Origin: Angomonas deanei
Lineage: Eukaryota; Euglenozoa; Kinetoplastea; Trypanosomatida; Trypanosomatidae
Direction: 5' to 3'
Assembly: GCA_903995115.1 (NCBI GenBank)
Contig: LR877170.1
Location: 248,001 to 312,000, forward strand
Length of the DNA stretch: 64,000 nt
Position 1 is the stretch's first letter. Each line of letters begins with the position of its first letter. This document shows positions 53,758 through 62,499 of this stretch, piece by piece. Under the pieces are notes generated by a model, which was not told where the DNA came from, did not search any database, and saw nothing but the letters and a program-made list of their open reading frames with translations. Position numbers and translations under genes: made by a program.

Positions 53758-55203
53758 ATGAGCCAACGCCGCCTCTTCTACATCACGGACCTAGAGGGCG
53801 ACTTAGGCTATTTCACGCGTATTCTAAACCACAAGAAATGCCCCATATTCGTCGATAAAAGAAAGCCAGGCACAACGCCGCTTTCTGGCCTTCCATATGG
53901 TTTTCTGAAACGCGACGGCATAACGAGGAAAAGCCCCCCCAAAGCCCCAACGATCACGAACTTGTTTGACTTGGAACATTTTAGCCTCGAATTCAAAGAC
54001 GATTCCACCGAGCTCGTCTTTGGGGGCGATCTGTTCGACCACGGCCAAGACATTTGTTTAGCGCACGCACTGCTTGATTTGAAGGCGCGGTACTCCTCCC
54101 GGACTCACCTGATTCTGGGGAACAGGGACATCAACAAGTTGATTATGCCTCGCATTTACGAAGACGCAGCTTCCCACACTGCTAAGGAGGCAGAGTGCAT
54201 GTTATTTGGAATCGACCGGTCAAAGTTGCCGGAAGCCTTGTCCAGAACTTCAGAAGTCAGCTATCCGGAGTATTTGAAGAGCACCAATAGGGTAAGCAGC
54301 GACCTTGCAGATCCTGTTTCGTTTTTGCAGTGGGGGTTGAAGTACAAAATGGGCAGCTCGCGCGCCTTTATTCATAGGAAGAACGAACTCGAGGCGACAC
54401 TCGGAACGGATGTGAGTGAAAGGGAGGTGGCAGATTCATTTTTCGATGCCGCCAAGATTGGGGGCGCTTACTGCGAGTATCTTCGGAACGCTTCTATTAT
54501 GACGGTGATCGATTCCATTCTTTTTGTACACGGCGGTATCAATGACGACAATGTTGGCGTCATCCCAGACCCGAATGCAAAGTGGTATGAGCAGAAGGAG
54601 AAAGCCCGCAACCTTATGAAAGAAGGGCACGATTTTTTCTCCTGGCGAAATGAATTAGAGGCGTTTAAAAATCGAGAGCTTGACGATTGGATGAACGGGA
54701 GGGGAAACAAGGGCGAGGCGCTTCGTATGTACGCGATTCCCAAACGGGTAGCACCTCACTCCGTTGTGGTCGGCTCCTTCGTCGATCTGCACGGCCCTGC
54801 CTATTCATCCTTGAATGTCATTGAATACCTCCTCCAGTCGGGTATATCTACCGTTTGCGCCGGGCACCAGCCGTGTGGTGATTCGCCAGCAGTTGTCCAA
54901 CAGCCTGGAGGGTTCACAATGATTGATGCGGACAACTCGTACTGCGGGAAGGAACATTCAACCGATACCAACTCTCGCTGGAAGGGTTTGAACATCGTGG
55001 AGTTTGGCGAAAATGGCGTCTGCACCTTGGAGGGATGCCGAGCAGACGGGTCTCCGTTTTTGTATCAAGTCGGAACGGGCGTGGACAATAATTCAGGAGG
55101 CAAATTGCTTGGGAGATCCGTCGGCGATGGGTGGTGGGTTAAGGTTCGACTAGCCGTTAGGAGGAGTCACACAGATATTCTTCTGAGCAAGTACGAAGGA
55201 TAG
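53758..55203 (+). CDS. Calcineurin-like metallophosphoesterase with variant motifs
   Basis: The ATG at 53758, in CCACCATG, opens 481 residues. Metallophosphoesterase motifs are in order: DLEGDLGY (11-18), where the family has D-x-H; GGDLFDHG (89-96), close to GD-x2-DRG; GNRDINK (121-127), in place of GNHD; FVHGG near 258; and AGHQPCGD near 375. Glu for His and Arg for His at two metal or acid positions are notable, and GNRD-x-N is a pattern seen in some protist phosphoesterases, so metal use may differ. The substrate is unknown. The frame ends with TAG at 55203. In the -1 frame an open stretch from about 55161 to 55385 continues with protein-like sequence (DDGYRNESIRTVPYSEALEM), so the true C-terminus probably lies at 55385 and a one-base frame change lies at about 55161-55200. 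Confidence 0.75.
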   Translation: MSQRRLFYITDLEGDLGYFTRILNHKKCPIFVDKRKPGTTPLSGLPYGFLKRDGITRKSPPKAPTITNLFDLEHFSLEFKDDSTELVFGGDLFDHGQDICLAHALLDLKARYSSRTHLILGNRDINKLIMPRIYEDAASHTAKEAECMLFGIDRSKLPEALSRTSEVSYPEYLKSTNRVSSDLADPVSFLQWGLKYKMGSSRAFIHRKNELEATLGTDVSEREVADSFFDAAKIGGAYCEYLRNASIMTVIDSILFVHGGINDDNVGVIPDPNAKWYEQKEKARNLMKEGHDFFSWRNELEAFKNRELDDWMNGRGNKGEALRMYAIPKRVAPHSVVVGSFVDLHGPAYSSLNVIEYLLQSGISTVCAGHQPCGDSPAVVQQPGGFTMIDADNSYCGKEHSTDTNSRWKGLNIVEFGENGVCTLEGCRADGSPFLYQVGTGVDNNSGGKLLGRSVGDGWWVKVRLAVRRSHTDILLSKYEG

Positions 55204-55489
55204 CAGATGATGGTTACCGCAACGAAAGTATTAGGACAGTGCCGTACAGTGAAGCACTTGAGATGATTGCGTCCGACACCGGAACTAATCCGGGAAAAGG
55301 AACACTGAAGCAAGAATACTCTGCCGATGACCTGAGAGAGGTGCATATTCACAGAATAAAAACCAAAGTTTCAAGAAGTGATTAGTTCCGGTCGTTACTC
55401 TATAGTAGTAAACACACACACCCTGGTTTGATCGTTTTTATTTTCCTTCTCTGCCCGCATTTTCACGTTCGCTGTTCCCTCTCGATCAC

Positions 55490-55533
55490 CTGCTATTCCT
55501 CTTTTTTTTCTTTTGTTGTTGTTGGCCGCCTAG
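55490..55533 (+). promoter_or_regulatory. Probable spliced-leader acceptor for the PPR-like gene
   Basis: A C/T tract with a T8 run (about 55491-55515), followed by a GTTGTTG stretch and CCTAG, ends at AG 55532-55533, only two bases before the ATG at 55536. This fixes the start of the downstream gene. Confidence 0.65.
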
Positions 55534-55535
55534 AA

Positions 55536-57564
55536 ATGTCCTGGGTAGCCGCGATTAGAGGGTTTATTCAAACAGATGTGAAGAGCGTAGAAAGTAAAAA
55601 GGTCCATTTTTGACAAAGTCGCGAAAGAACTAATCTTTGGCCCACCTGGCTTCCAAGTCGACGCTTCATCATTCACTGTTCTGCGGAAACTTCGATGGAA
55701 TGTTCTCCGGGACGGGACACAAAAGAATAAGGTGGAACTATTGGAGCACATCCTGCGGGTGCTTTCCCTCGCCAGCGAACGCTACCATTACAATGATCGT
55801 GCGAAGCAAACACCACAGCCTTTGAGTGGCACCGGGGGGACGGACTTTAGTTTTGTAGCGGAGCAACTGCAGTGCGTCGCGGAGGCGAAGGTGTGTGGTA
55901 TTCCTTTAGGTCCGGCGCACTACCGACACTTGCTTTCCTCACCTTTTCTTGCCGCGCTGAATCCGGCGGCACCGTCGTTGATTCTTCGCGACATCAGTCG
56001 TCATTCTCCGAAAGGCACACCTCAAGGACTTGACCCCGAGCTGCGCGAGGCGTGCACAGATTGCTGTGTTGGCTTAGCCACTGGTGGATTTGTGAAGGAG
56101 GCTTCCGACCTCATACAGAGTTCAGGCTGCTCTCTGGGAAACACGGTGGACCGCATCGTGCACCTCCGTAGGGACGGATGGGAAAGCGCCGTGAGACTGG
56201 TGCAACAGCAAAAGGAAAATATCAAAAGTAGCGATTGGCTCGATGGGGCGTGCAAATCGTCGCTAGCGCACTATAATGCGACCAAGGATAGTGCCGTACA
56301 TGCGTATCTTGTATGTCTCAGCGAAAAATTCCACACGGACGTGCCGCTTCCACTTATTGATGCCTGTATAAAGACGGCCGACCCGTCGCAATGGGAGCGG
56401 GTGCTGCAACTCCTGAATCAGAGAGGCGCCTCGCCCGGGATGTCATCCCCCATAGTGGGCAGGCTGATGAAAATGCTACTGAGTTGCGGCAAGCCCGACT
56501 TGGCTTTGGAGTTATTTTACGGTAAGGAACAATTTGGCGCGCTCCTCGCATCCGTTGATAAAGCCGACCTGTCCCCTATAAAGGCCTCTTTGACCACGGC
56601 CAGCGGTTGTGACAGCAGCAGCAGTGAGGTACACCATCCCGCCATCTACAATTACGCCATGGAGGGCTGGGCGCAGATCGGGAAGTGGCCCGTGGTCAGA
56701 CTGGTTTACGACGAGATGTGCTCCCAAAGACCCAACCTTGTCAATCGGCATACACACAAGCAGATGACCCGCATCATTCTTCAAAACAACGAACCGCTTC
56801 ACATTAACCTCAACGACAGCGAACTGTACTGGCTGTGTGCCTCCTCTTTGGAGCGGCTCTCCCAGCAACACGACACGAACAACTGGGAAACTGCCCATTT
56901 GACGGAGTCATTCCTGCTCTGGACCGCGCTGCTATCGAGAAGGAGCGCCAATGTCGTGCCGCTTTCAAAAGCCCTCTCTCTCGCGGCCGACTTACCGCAT
57001 CATTGCCGGTACGCCTCTTGTATTACGATCGGGCTGGTGCTGCACTCGGCGGAGAGTCTCCCCGGCGGGAAAACCAACGCGGATGCGGCCATCGAAGTAT
57101 TTGACACAATGGCTAGCCACCCATACTGTTCATTGAAGCAGATCTGCCTGGCGTCCGTGCTTTTGGCGACCAAAGCCGACCCGACCCTCGTGAGCGGCGA
57201 CCGCTTCGACGAGAAGGTGGAGAAGACGATCACCTCGAAGATCCGTTTTTTTGTAAAGACACAGGACGCGATGAATGCCTTTATTGATTTGCTGGTGGAG
57301 TACGCCTGCGCGGTGGAGCGGAGACAGTCCGCGGATCCTCCAGAGATTCCGGAGGGGGCGCTCCGGCAGCGACACCTCCTCGCCAGCACTTTGGACACCA
57401 TGTACGGGAGGCCGACCGCGGAGCATTTTTGGCTGACGGTGACCGGCGTGATCCAGAGCGCGGCTGAAGCGACTGGCTTCTCCCCCGCCTACGCCGCCCC
57501 AGCCCTCGTTTCGGCCGGCGTGAGCCCACAGATTGCCATGTCGATATTACAACACTCGCTTTAA
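55536..57564 (+). CDS. PPR-like helical-repeat protein
   Basis: The start ATG at 55536 lies just behind the splice acceptor and gives MSWVAAIRGFIQTDVKSVES. After an A5 run at 55596-55600 the frame changes; the next open stretch (no ATG) leads into the 610-residue main segment to the stop at 57564. Together about 675 residues. The main part consists of helical pairs, some with the pentatricopeptide pattern, for example YNYAMEGWAQIGKWPVVRLV followed by YDEM, and ALELF and AIEVFDTMASH units. PPR proteins bind RNA and in kinetoplastids mostly act in mitochondrial RNA processing or the mitoribosome. The repeats are degenerate, so the call is moderate. No strong targeting sequence is obvious apart from the arginine-poor N-terminus. 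Confidence 0.6.
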
Positions 57565-57714
57565 CCGACGCTTTTTTTTTTTTTTCCATTCTCCGCTGTC
57601 GTTTTCTCCTGTGTTTTCTCCCTTCGGTCGCTTCCCGCCTATCCTTTCTACCGCCATCTCTTCTTTTCTGTTATGGTTTCCTCCTCTGGTCCATAGGACG
57701 GCCCCTACGTCGCC

Positions 57715-57737
57715 GGGCATAGGGGGCTGGGTATGGG
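57715..57737 (+). other. Potential G-quadruplex 1
   Basis: Four G-runs of 3, 5, 3 and 3 are separated by CATA, CT and TAT on the plus strand, within the convergent switch. The loops are short enough for an intramolecular quadruplex. Confidence 0.6.
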
Positions 57738-57770
57738 CCTAGCCGCGAGGGCACTGTGCGCTTCCGTCTA

Positions 57771-57794
57771 GGGGTTAGGGGGAGGGGGCAGGGG
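57771..57794 (+). other. Potential G-quadruplex 2 with telomere-like TTAGGG
   Basis: G-runs of 4, 5, 5 and 4 are separated by TTA, A and CA on the plus strand. The first two runs contain GGGTTAGGG, the telomere repeat unit of trypanosomatids. Very short loops predict a stable quadruplex. Confidence 0.65.
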
Positions 57795-58232
57795 TTGTTC
57801 TTTGGCCGAGGAGGCATGCGAAAAAAGGGAAGGAATTTTTTTTTTTTTTTAAAACCAAGTAAGAGCTTGCTCGTTCGGTGAATACATTGAGAGAGTTGCA
57901 AGGTGAGGAGTACATTATATATACCCTGTTTCTCTCTTTATTATTCCCGTTAAGATTATATCCCATCAGGTTTTTTTGGTGTTATAAAAAAAAAAAAAAT
58001 TTCCGCCCGCCGAAACCCCCTGAGAGTTCTACGAACCCACCGGATGAAGCCGGCTTGGTGCGAGGCGGACCCTGCATTCACGCGCGAGTAAAATAATATA
58101 TTTATATAAAATTTATTCCTTTCTATTCCAAATATTTACTTCCCATGTTTGTGTGTGTTTTGTTTTTGGTCATTGTTTGTGGAGAGGCATAAAAGCTTAC
58201 CGAAAAATGAGAGGTGGTCAAATCAGACCAGT

Positions 58233-59645
58233 TTACATCCGGAACCGCAATTTTTGGGCGGTTTGGGCGACAAGTTCGTCCTTGTCGTCGCCCGTCATCG
58301 TGTCGTGCCCCTGGAGCTTGTTCCAGTCGACCTCGAACTGGAGTTCCGGCAGCCGGCGGCAGAGATCCACGACGTCGGCGCGCGTGAAGGGTGTGGAGTA
58401 CACCCGCAACTGCCGCAGTCCCGGGAACGGCTCCTCCAACTCGTCGATCGTGGCAAGGTCGAACGGCCACACCGGGCTGTCTGTAATGGTGAGGGTGCGC
58501 AGACGGTTGATGCGGGAGAGGACGGAGCTGACAAAACCGCGTATTTCCCCCACGGGAGCGGGCTCACCGATGATGTCGGTGTCGTTTTGGTTGCCCACGC
58601 GGTAACTGAGTGTGTGGGCGGCCATGTTGAGCAGGATCACCTGGAGATGTACGGGGTCAATGGCATCCCACACGTGCTCGGTCCCCCCGAGCTGACCCCA
58701 GAAAGCGAGCAGCTTCTTCTCCACGGGGATCGTGTCAGGACCCTGGAGACTTTCCTTGTACTGGTCCTGCAGCTTGGCCAAGATCAACTTGTGCACGGTC
58801 GTTGTCGGGTCGAGGACCTGGTCGATGGTGGAGATTTTCTCCAGCTCCCCCGTGTACTGGTCCTCCGTTTCGGGAAGGAGCGTCACCGCCTTTCCCAAGT
58901 CCTCTGCGAGTGTGCGGGCGGCAACGATGCCTTCCCAGGTGATGGAAATGCAGCCGCTCACGTCGCAGGTTTTCAAACGGGGGGCGTGCCGGACAAGGGC
59001 CAGCAGATCCTCGTCGGTTAACAGGGTCAGTTTGGCGTTCAGGCGCGTGAGGGAGGGAAAGCAGTCGGGTATGCGTCCGATCGCGCTGAGGTCAATCATA
59101 AATCGATGCCCTTCGATACTGCAGAACTCCATCCTGGGGAGGCGGGGGCAGATGGTTTCAAAGAAGCCGAGCGTCGCCGCGTCCGCGCGCGCCTCAAATT
59201 CGATGCGTTCGTCTCTGGACAGGAGAAGCGTCAACTGCTCCGGGCTTATCAGCCGCTTGTGTCGCCTCCCGAGAATGCGCTGATAGAACTTTTCCAAGTA
59301 GATTTCAGCGCTGTTCGGGTTTTCGTAAAGCACACACTTGAAGCGGTCGTGCAGGAGGGGGTACTCATCCGAGATGGTCTGCACCGGATCAGCCGGCTTG
59401 GCAGCGGCGGCGAGGAGCATCTGAATGGTTTCATTCAAGTTTCTCACCTGGGTGGCGTGCGAGCGTTCGAGGGACTCCACCGTGTCTCTGTGACAGTTTC
59501 TCAGTTCGTTCATGGCGCTCTCCTGGGCAGTGTGCATTGCCGCCTGAATCTCCTTCACCATTTCCACCTTTTCCTCCTCTGCCTCCCGCAGCTCGTCCTG
59601 CAGCCGCCGCACCTCCTGCTGAAGAAGTTCCAGCTCACTGCTCAT
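58233..59645 (-). CDS. Leucine-rich protein with N-terminal coiled coil
   Basis: The ATG at 59645 (MSSELELLQQEVRRL) gives 470 intact residues; an in-frame extension upstream is UTR-like. The first 75 residues are a coiled coil (DELREAEEEKVEMVKEI). The rest has irregular leucine-rich repeats: LTRLNAKLTLLTDEDLLALV, LKTCDVSGCISI, LRTLTITDSPVWPFDLATI and LRQLRVYSTPFTRADVVDL. This suggests a protein-binding LRR fold of the kind common in trypanosomatid hypothetical proteins. No catalytic motif is seen. It is the last gene of the right-hand minus unit, next to the convergent switch. Confidence 0.65.
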   Translation of the reverse strand: MSSELELLQQEVRRLQDELREAEEEKVEMVKEIQAAMHTAQESAMNELRNCHRDTVESLERSHATQVRNLNETIQMLLAAAAKPADPVQTISDEYPLLHDRFKCVLYENPNSAEIYLEKFYQRILGRRHKRLISPEQLTLLLSRDERIEFEARADAATLGFFETICPRLPRMEFCSIEGHRFMIDLSAIGRIPDCFPSLTRLNAKLTLLTDEDLLALVRHAPRLKTCDVSGCISITWEGIVAARTLAEDLGKAVTLLPETEDQYTGELEKISTIDQVLDPTTTVHKLILAKLQDQYKESLQGPDTIPVEKKLLAFWGQLGGTEHVWDAIDPVHLQVILLNMAAHTLSYRVGNQNDTDIIGEPAPVGEIRGFVSSVLSRINRLRTLTITDSPVWPFDLATIDELEEPFPGLRQLRVYSTPFTRADVVDLCRRLPELQFEVDWNKLQGHDTMTGDDKDELVAQTAQKLRFRM

Positions 59646-59793
59646 TGCTTTACGGTTAAAAGGATGATTCTTGTGATTAGCTTTTAAAGTTGAAGAAAAA
59701 ACAAAAAAGGGAAACATTTTCGGTGGTGGTCGCGCAGTCGATTTCACAAACAGCAGTTCTTTTTTTTTTTCCTCCCATAAAGCTTTGTTTCTT

Positions 59794-60126
59794 CTACAAG
59801 GATAGACCATAAACGGTCACAATACAGTACATGACCTTGTTCTCAGCTTGATACACGTAGCACGAGTCGCTCGGTGGGTTCCAGGAGCAGGACGACACGG
59901 CGTAGTACCCGGCGCCCGCCTTCTGCAGAATGGTGACGTGCGCAATGTACTTGCGAGGGAGTTTCGCCTCTTGGGTCAGGCGCTGCACCACGAGATCACT
60001 AATACTGGAGACGATAGCTGGAATTTTGGAATGGTTGTAGCGTGATTCGGACTGAAAGTAACGCGACACGGCGTCCTGACAAATGCTTTCTGCGTCGTCG
60101 GCCAGTGTTATTTTGTCCCCAGACAT
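59794..60126 (-). CDS. Tctex-type dynein light chain
   Basis: The ATG at 60126 (MSGDKITLADDAESI) gives 110 residues, the normal family length. The C-terminal half KYIAHVTILQKAGAGYY, then SSCSWNPPSDSCYVY and ENKVMYCIVTVYGLSL, matches the Tctex1/DYNLT pattern closely. These light chains dimerise on dynein intermediate chains of cytoplasmic, intraflagellar or axonemal dynein; which motor is served cannot be decided here. An upstream in-frame extension (to 60237) lies before the splice acceptor and is not coding. Confidence 0.88.
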   Translation of the reverse strand: MSGDKITLADDAESICQDAVSRYFQSESRYNHSKIPAIVSSISDLVVQRLTQEAKLPRKYIAHVTILQKAGAGYYAVSSCSWNPPSDSCYVYQAENKVMYCIVTVYGLSL

Positions 60127-60149
60127 TTTTTCTTCGTTATGAACTTGAA

Positions 60150-60178
60150 CTAGAAACAAATAGGGAGAGAGAAGGTGA
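60150..60178 (-). promoter_or_regulatory. Probable spliced-leader acceptor for the dynein light chain
   Basis: On the minus strand a C/T tract (about 60161-60178) is followed by GTTTCTAG, with AG at 60151-60150, 24 bases before the ATG. Confidence 0.6.
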
Positions 60179-60357
60179 TGGGTTGAAGTGTATATGTGCG
60201 TGCCCAAAGTAGGAGAGCAAAAAATTGCGGATAACAATTCATAGCCATAGTAACGTGCTTTACAATACGAATCATCTATCTAAAATGTAAAAACAACAAC
60301 AACAACACATGATTGTCACAGTGATCTATCTTTCAGTGTGCGCGCTTTGCCTCTCTC

Positions 60358-62226
60358 TCAGTCCTCATTGCCCGCCGCGAGTCTCTCCATGCATCCTTTG
60401 ATGTACACTTCCCTACGTGGGTCCAGGACGAGTGCTCTATGGTAATACTTGATCGCCTCATGCGGCCGGTTGAGACACTCCTGGCACCGCGCCAGGGTGA
60501 CGAACACCATCGCATCGGGCGTCCCTTGTGCTAACTGTAGTAACTCCTCCTGCGCCTCCTGCAGCCGACCCAGTCGCAGCAACACATCCGCGCGCTGGTG
60601 GCGGGCCGGGAGGTTGAGAGGGTGATCCCCCACCGCGCTGTCGTAGATGCTAAGCGCCTGCAGCAACTCCTCCATCGATGCGTCGCGGCGGTTGAACGTG
60701 GCGGCGTACCGATTCAGAATGGCAGGAGAGGAATTAATACTAATGGCTTTACGGAAGTACTGTCGCGCGAACTCGACCTCCTCCCCCCTAAAGTGTAACT
60801 CACCCAGGCCGGCGTAGGCAATGTAGAGATTGCGGTCGACGTGGAGGGCCTGACGGAACGCCTCTCCCGCCTCCGTCTTGTGGTCCATGTAGAGCAATTC
60901 ATACCCCCGTAGGGCGTACGCATACGACAGGAGCGGGTCCACCTGCGTCGCCCGCTCCAGCATCACAATCGCCTCGTTAGGCTCCTTTGACAAACTATAC
61001 TTGTTGGCCACCACCGCCAAAGTCGGCGCCGCAAACGGCAGCTCCTCTAACATCCGCTGTGCCAGTGCGCCCAGTGTCGTGACATCCTTCAGATGCCACA
61101 AGGCAGTGCTGTAGTAGACGAGCGAGGGGTCGTGCAGGAACCACGGGTTGTAGGTGAGGAGCTGGGCGAACGTGTCGGCGCAGGCCTGCATGTTCCCCTC
61201 GTGGAACAGGGCGAGCGCTAGATGGGTGAGTTGCCAGGCGGAGGGGCGCCGGGCGACGGTCGCGTCGTTACCATGGGCGGCCTTCTTTCCGTAAGTGGAC
61301 ATTGGAAAAGAGGGATTCTTAATCAATAGCTTCACCTCATTCATGTAATACATGCGGAGGAGAAACACCACCTTGATGAAGGGAAGGATGTAGCGGCGGA
61401 CGACGGCGAGCGGGTCGTTGCCGTCCTGGGACGTCGTGCGGTTTTCAAACAGTTGCGCCACACACTCGGGATGGGGGCGTGTGGCGGTTTTCACGTAGTT
61501 CACAAAAGAGGAGTAGATGAGATTATTTTTACTCACCGAGTTGTAAAACGCTTCGGTGGCGCGGTCAACGTTGTGGTGCTGCTCGCACAACCCTAGCCAG
61601 TGGTACACCTCGGCGAGGCGGTTGCGGTATTGAAAAAGGTTCAACGGGTGGTGGACATCGTTGTAGTGCGAGGGGGGCGGGCCGGACGCGTTCTTGGTCC
61701 GAAACGTGGCGGAGACGTAGATGGAACCATTCTCCGCAAAGTTACTAATGGCGTGGGATACTTGAATCAGTTCGCTCAATACCTTTTCCCCGTCCTTGTA
61801 GCGTTTCGCTTGGTAGCAGCAGACCCCTAAAAGGTACTGGCAGCCCCATCGGTCCGAGAGTGACTGCAGCTGTGCGTCCTCGTCCACTTTCCCGCCAGAA
61901 ATGCTCATCAACACCTGCTCCAAGTCATCCCTGAAAAAGGGGTAATGATTCTGCAGTAGCCGACACGCCGTGGCGTTGTCCTGATTTAAATGATGACAGT
62001 GTGCCAGCGTGCGAAGGTTCTTGAAACTGCCTTCTATGTCGTAGAGACGCTCGGCGTAGAAGAGGGCGCTGGTGTAGAGGTAGGATTGAATATTGTACTC
62101 GATCACCTGCGCCAAACCCCGCTTCACCGCCTCCATGTCGTGTGTGTCTTCCACATGAACAAAGGCATCTCGCGCGCTCGGCTCCGCGCCGGGGTGAAAG
62201 CTTTGTGGTGGGGGTGTGGAAGCCAT
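60358..62226 (-). CDS. CDC27: Anaphase-promoting complex subunit 3 (CDC27)
   Basis: This intact 622-residue protein starts at the ATG at 62226. The N-terminal TPR segment YTSALFYAERLYDIEGSFKN, then LRTLAHCHHLNQDNATACRL, is the conserved CDC27 dimerisation region. The C-terminal TPR array (ALWHLKDVTTLGALAQRML, AIVMLERATQVDPLLSYAYA, LGELHFRGEEVEFARQYFRK) matches the CDC27/APC3 superhelix that holds CDC20/CDH1 and APC10 tails. The family is usually about 700-820 residues; the shorter length here reflects a smaller disordered middle. It works in the ubiquitin ligase that triggers anaphase. A C/T-rich tract on the minus strand at about 62298-62319 is a likely splice signal. Confidence 0.85.
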   Translation of the reverse strand: MASTPPPQSFHPGAEPSARDAFVHVEDTHDMEAVKRGLAQVIEYNIQSYLYTSALFYAERLYDIEGSFKNLRTLAHCHHLNQDNATACRLLQNHYPFFRDDLEQVLMSISGGKVDEDAQLQSLSDRWGCQYLLGVCCYQAKRYKDGEKVLSELIQVSHAISNFAENGSIYVSATFRTKNASGPPPSHYNDVHHPLNLFQYRNRLAEVYHWLGLCEQHHNVDRATEAFYNSVSKNNLIYSSFVNYVKTATRPHPECVAQLFENRTTSQDGNDPLAVVRRYILPFIKVVFLLRMYYMNEVKLLIKNPSFPMSTYGKKAAHGNDATVARRPSAWQLTHLALALFHEGNMQACADTFAQLLTYNPWFLHDPSLVYYSTALWHLKDVTTLGALAQRMLEELPFAAPTLAVVANKYSLSKEPNEAIVMLERATQVDPLLSYAYALRGYELLYMDHKTEAGEAFRQALHVDRNLYIAYAGLGELHFRGEEVEFARQYFRKAISINSSPAILNRYAATFNRRDASMEELLQALSIYDSAVGDHPLNLPARHQRADVLLRLGRLQEAQEELLQLAQGTPDAMVFVTLARCQECLNRPHEAIKYYHRALVLDPRREVYIKGCMERLAAGNED

Positions 62227-62499
62227 TCTAGTCCACTAGTGAACAACAATAATAATAGTGGATGACGCTTGTTGTAAGAACTCTTGTTAGGATAGTGGGA
62301 GAGAGAGAGAGAAAACAAATACACCGGAGAGTGTGACATAGGTATTGAATATCAAAAACAACAACGATAACGCTCCATTGCGGGCCATCTTTAACAGTAA
62401 TGAACGAGTGAACACAATAAAAACAATCTATATAAATATATGTATGCATTTTCCTTCCCTCGTTTCTGAGATATATTTTTTTTAAATCTGAAGTCTATT

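Larger units (their letters stand above)
57565..58232. terminator. Convergent strand-switch region, probable transcription termination
   Basis: 668 bp lie between the stop of the plus-strand PPR-like gene and the stop of the minus-strand gene on the right. No gene is present. It holds a T-rich start, a G-rich block with two potential quadruplexes (57715-57794), T- and A-runs near 57839-57851 and 57979-57998, and A/T-rich 3' UTR sequence on the right. Convergent switches are where RNA polymerase II units end in trypanosomatids, often marked by base J and histone H3V; that marking cannot be read from sequence. Confidence 0.6.

Noticed and set aside
53423-53761. 112-codon plus-strand frame in the divergent switch
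   Set aside because: It starts at GTG and is Pro/Arg/Ala-rich because of base composition; the well-supported gene begins at 53758 in another frame.
57771-57780. Interstitial telomere array
   Set aside because: Only a single GGGTTAGGG is present; one unit in a G-rich block is not an array.
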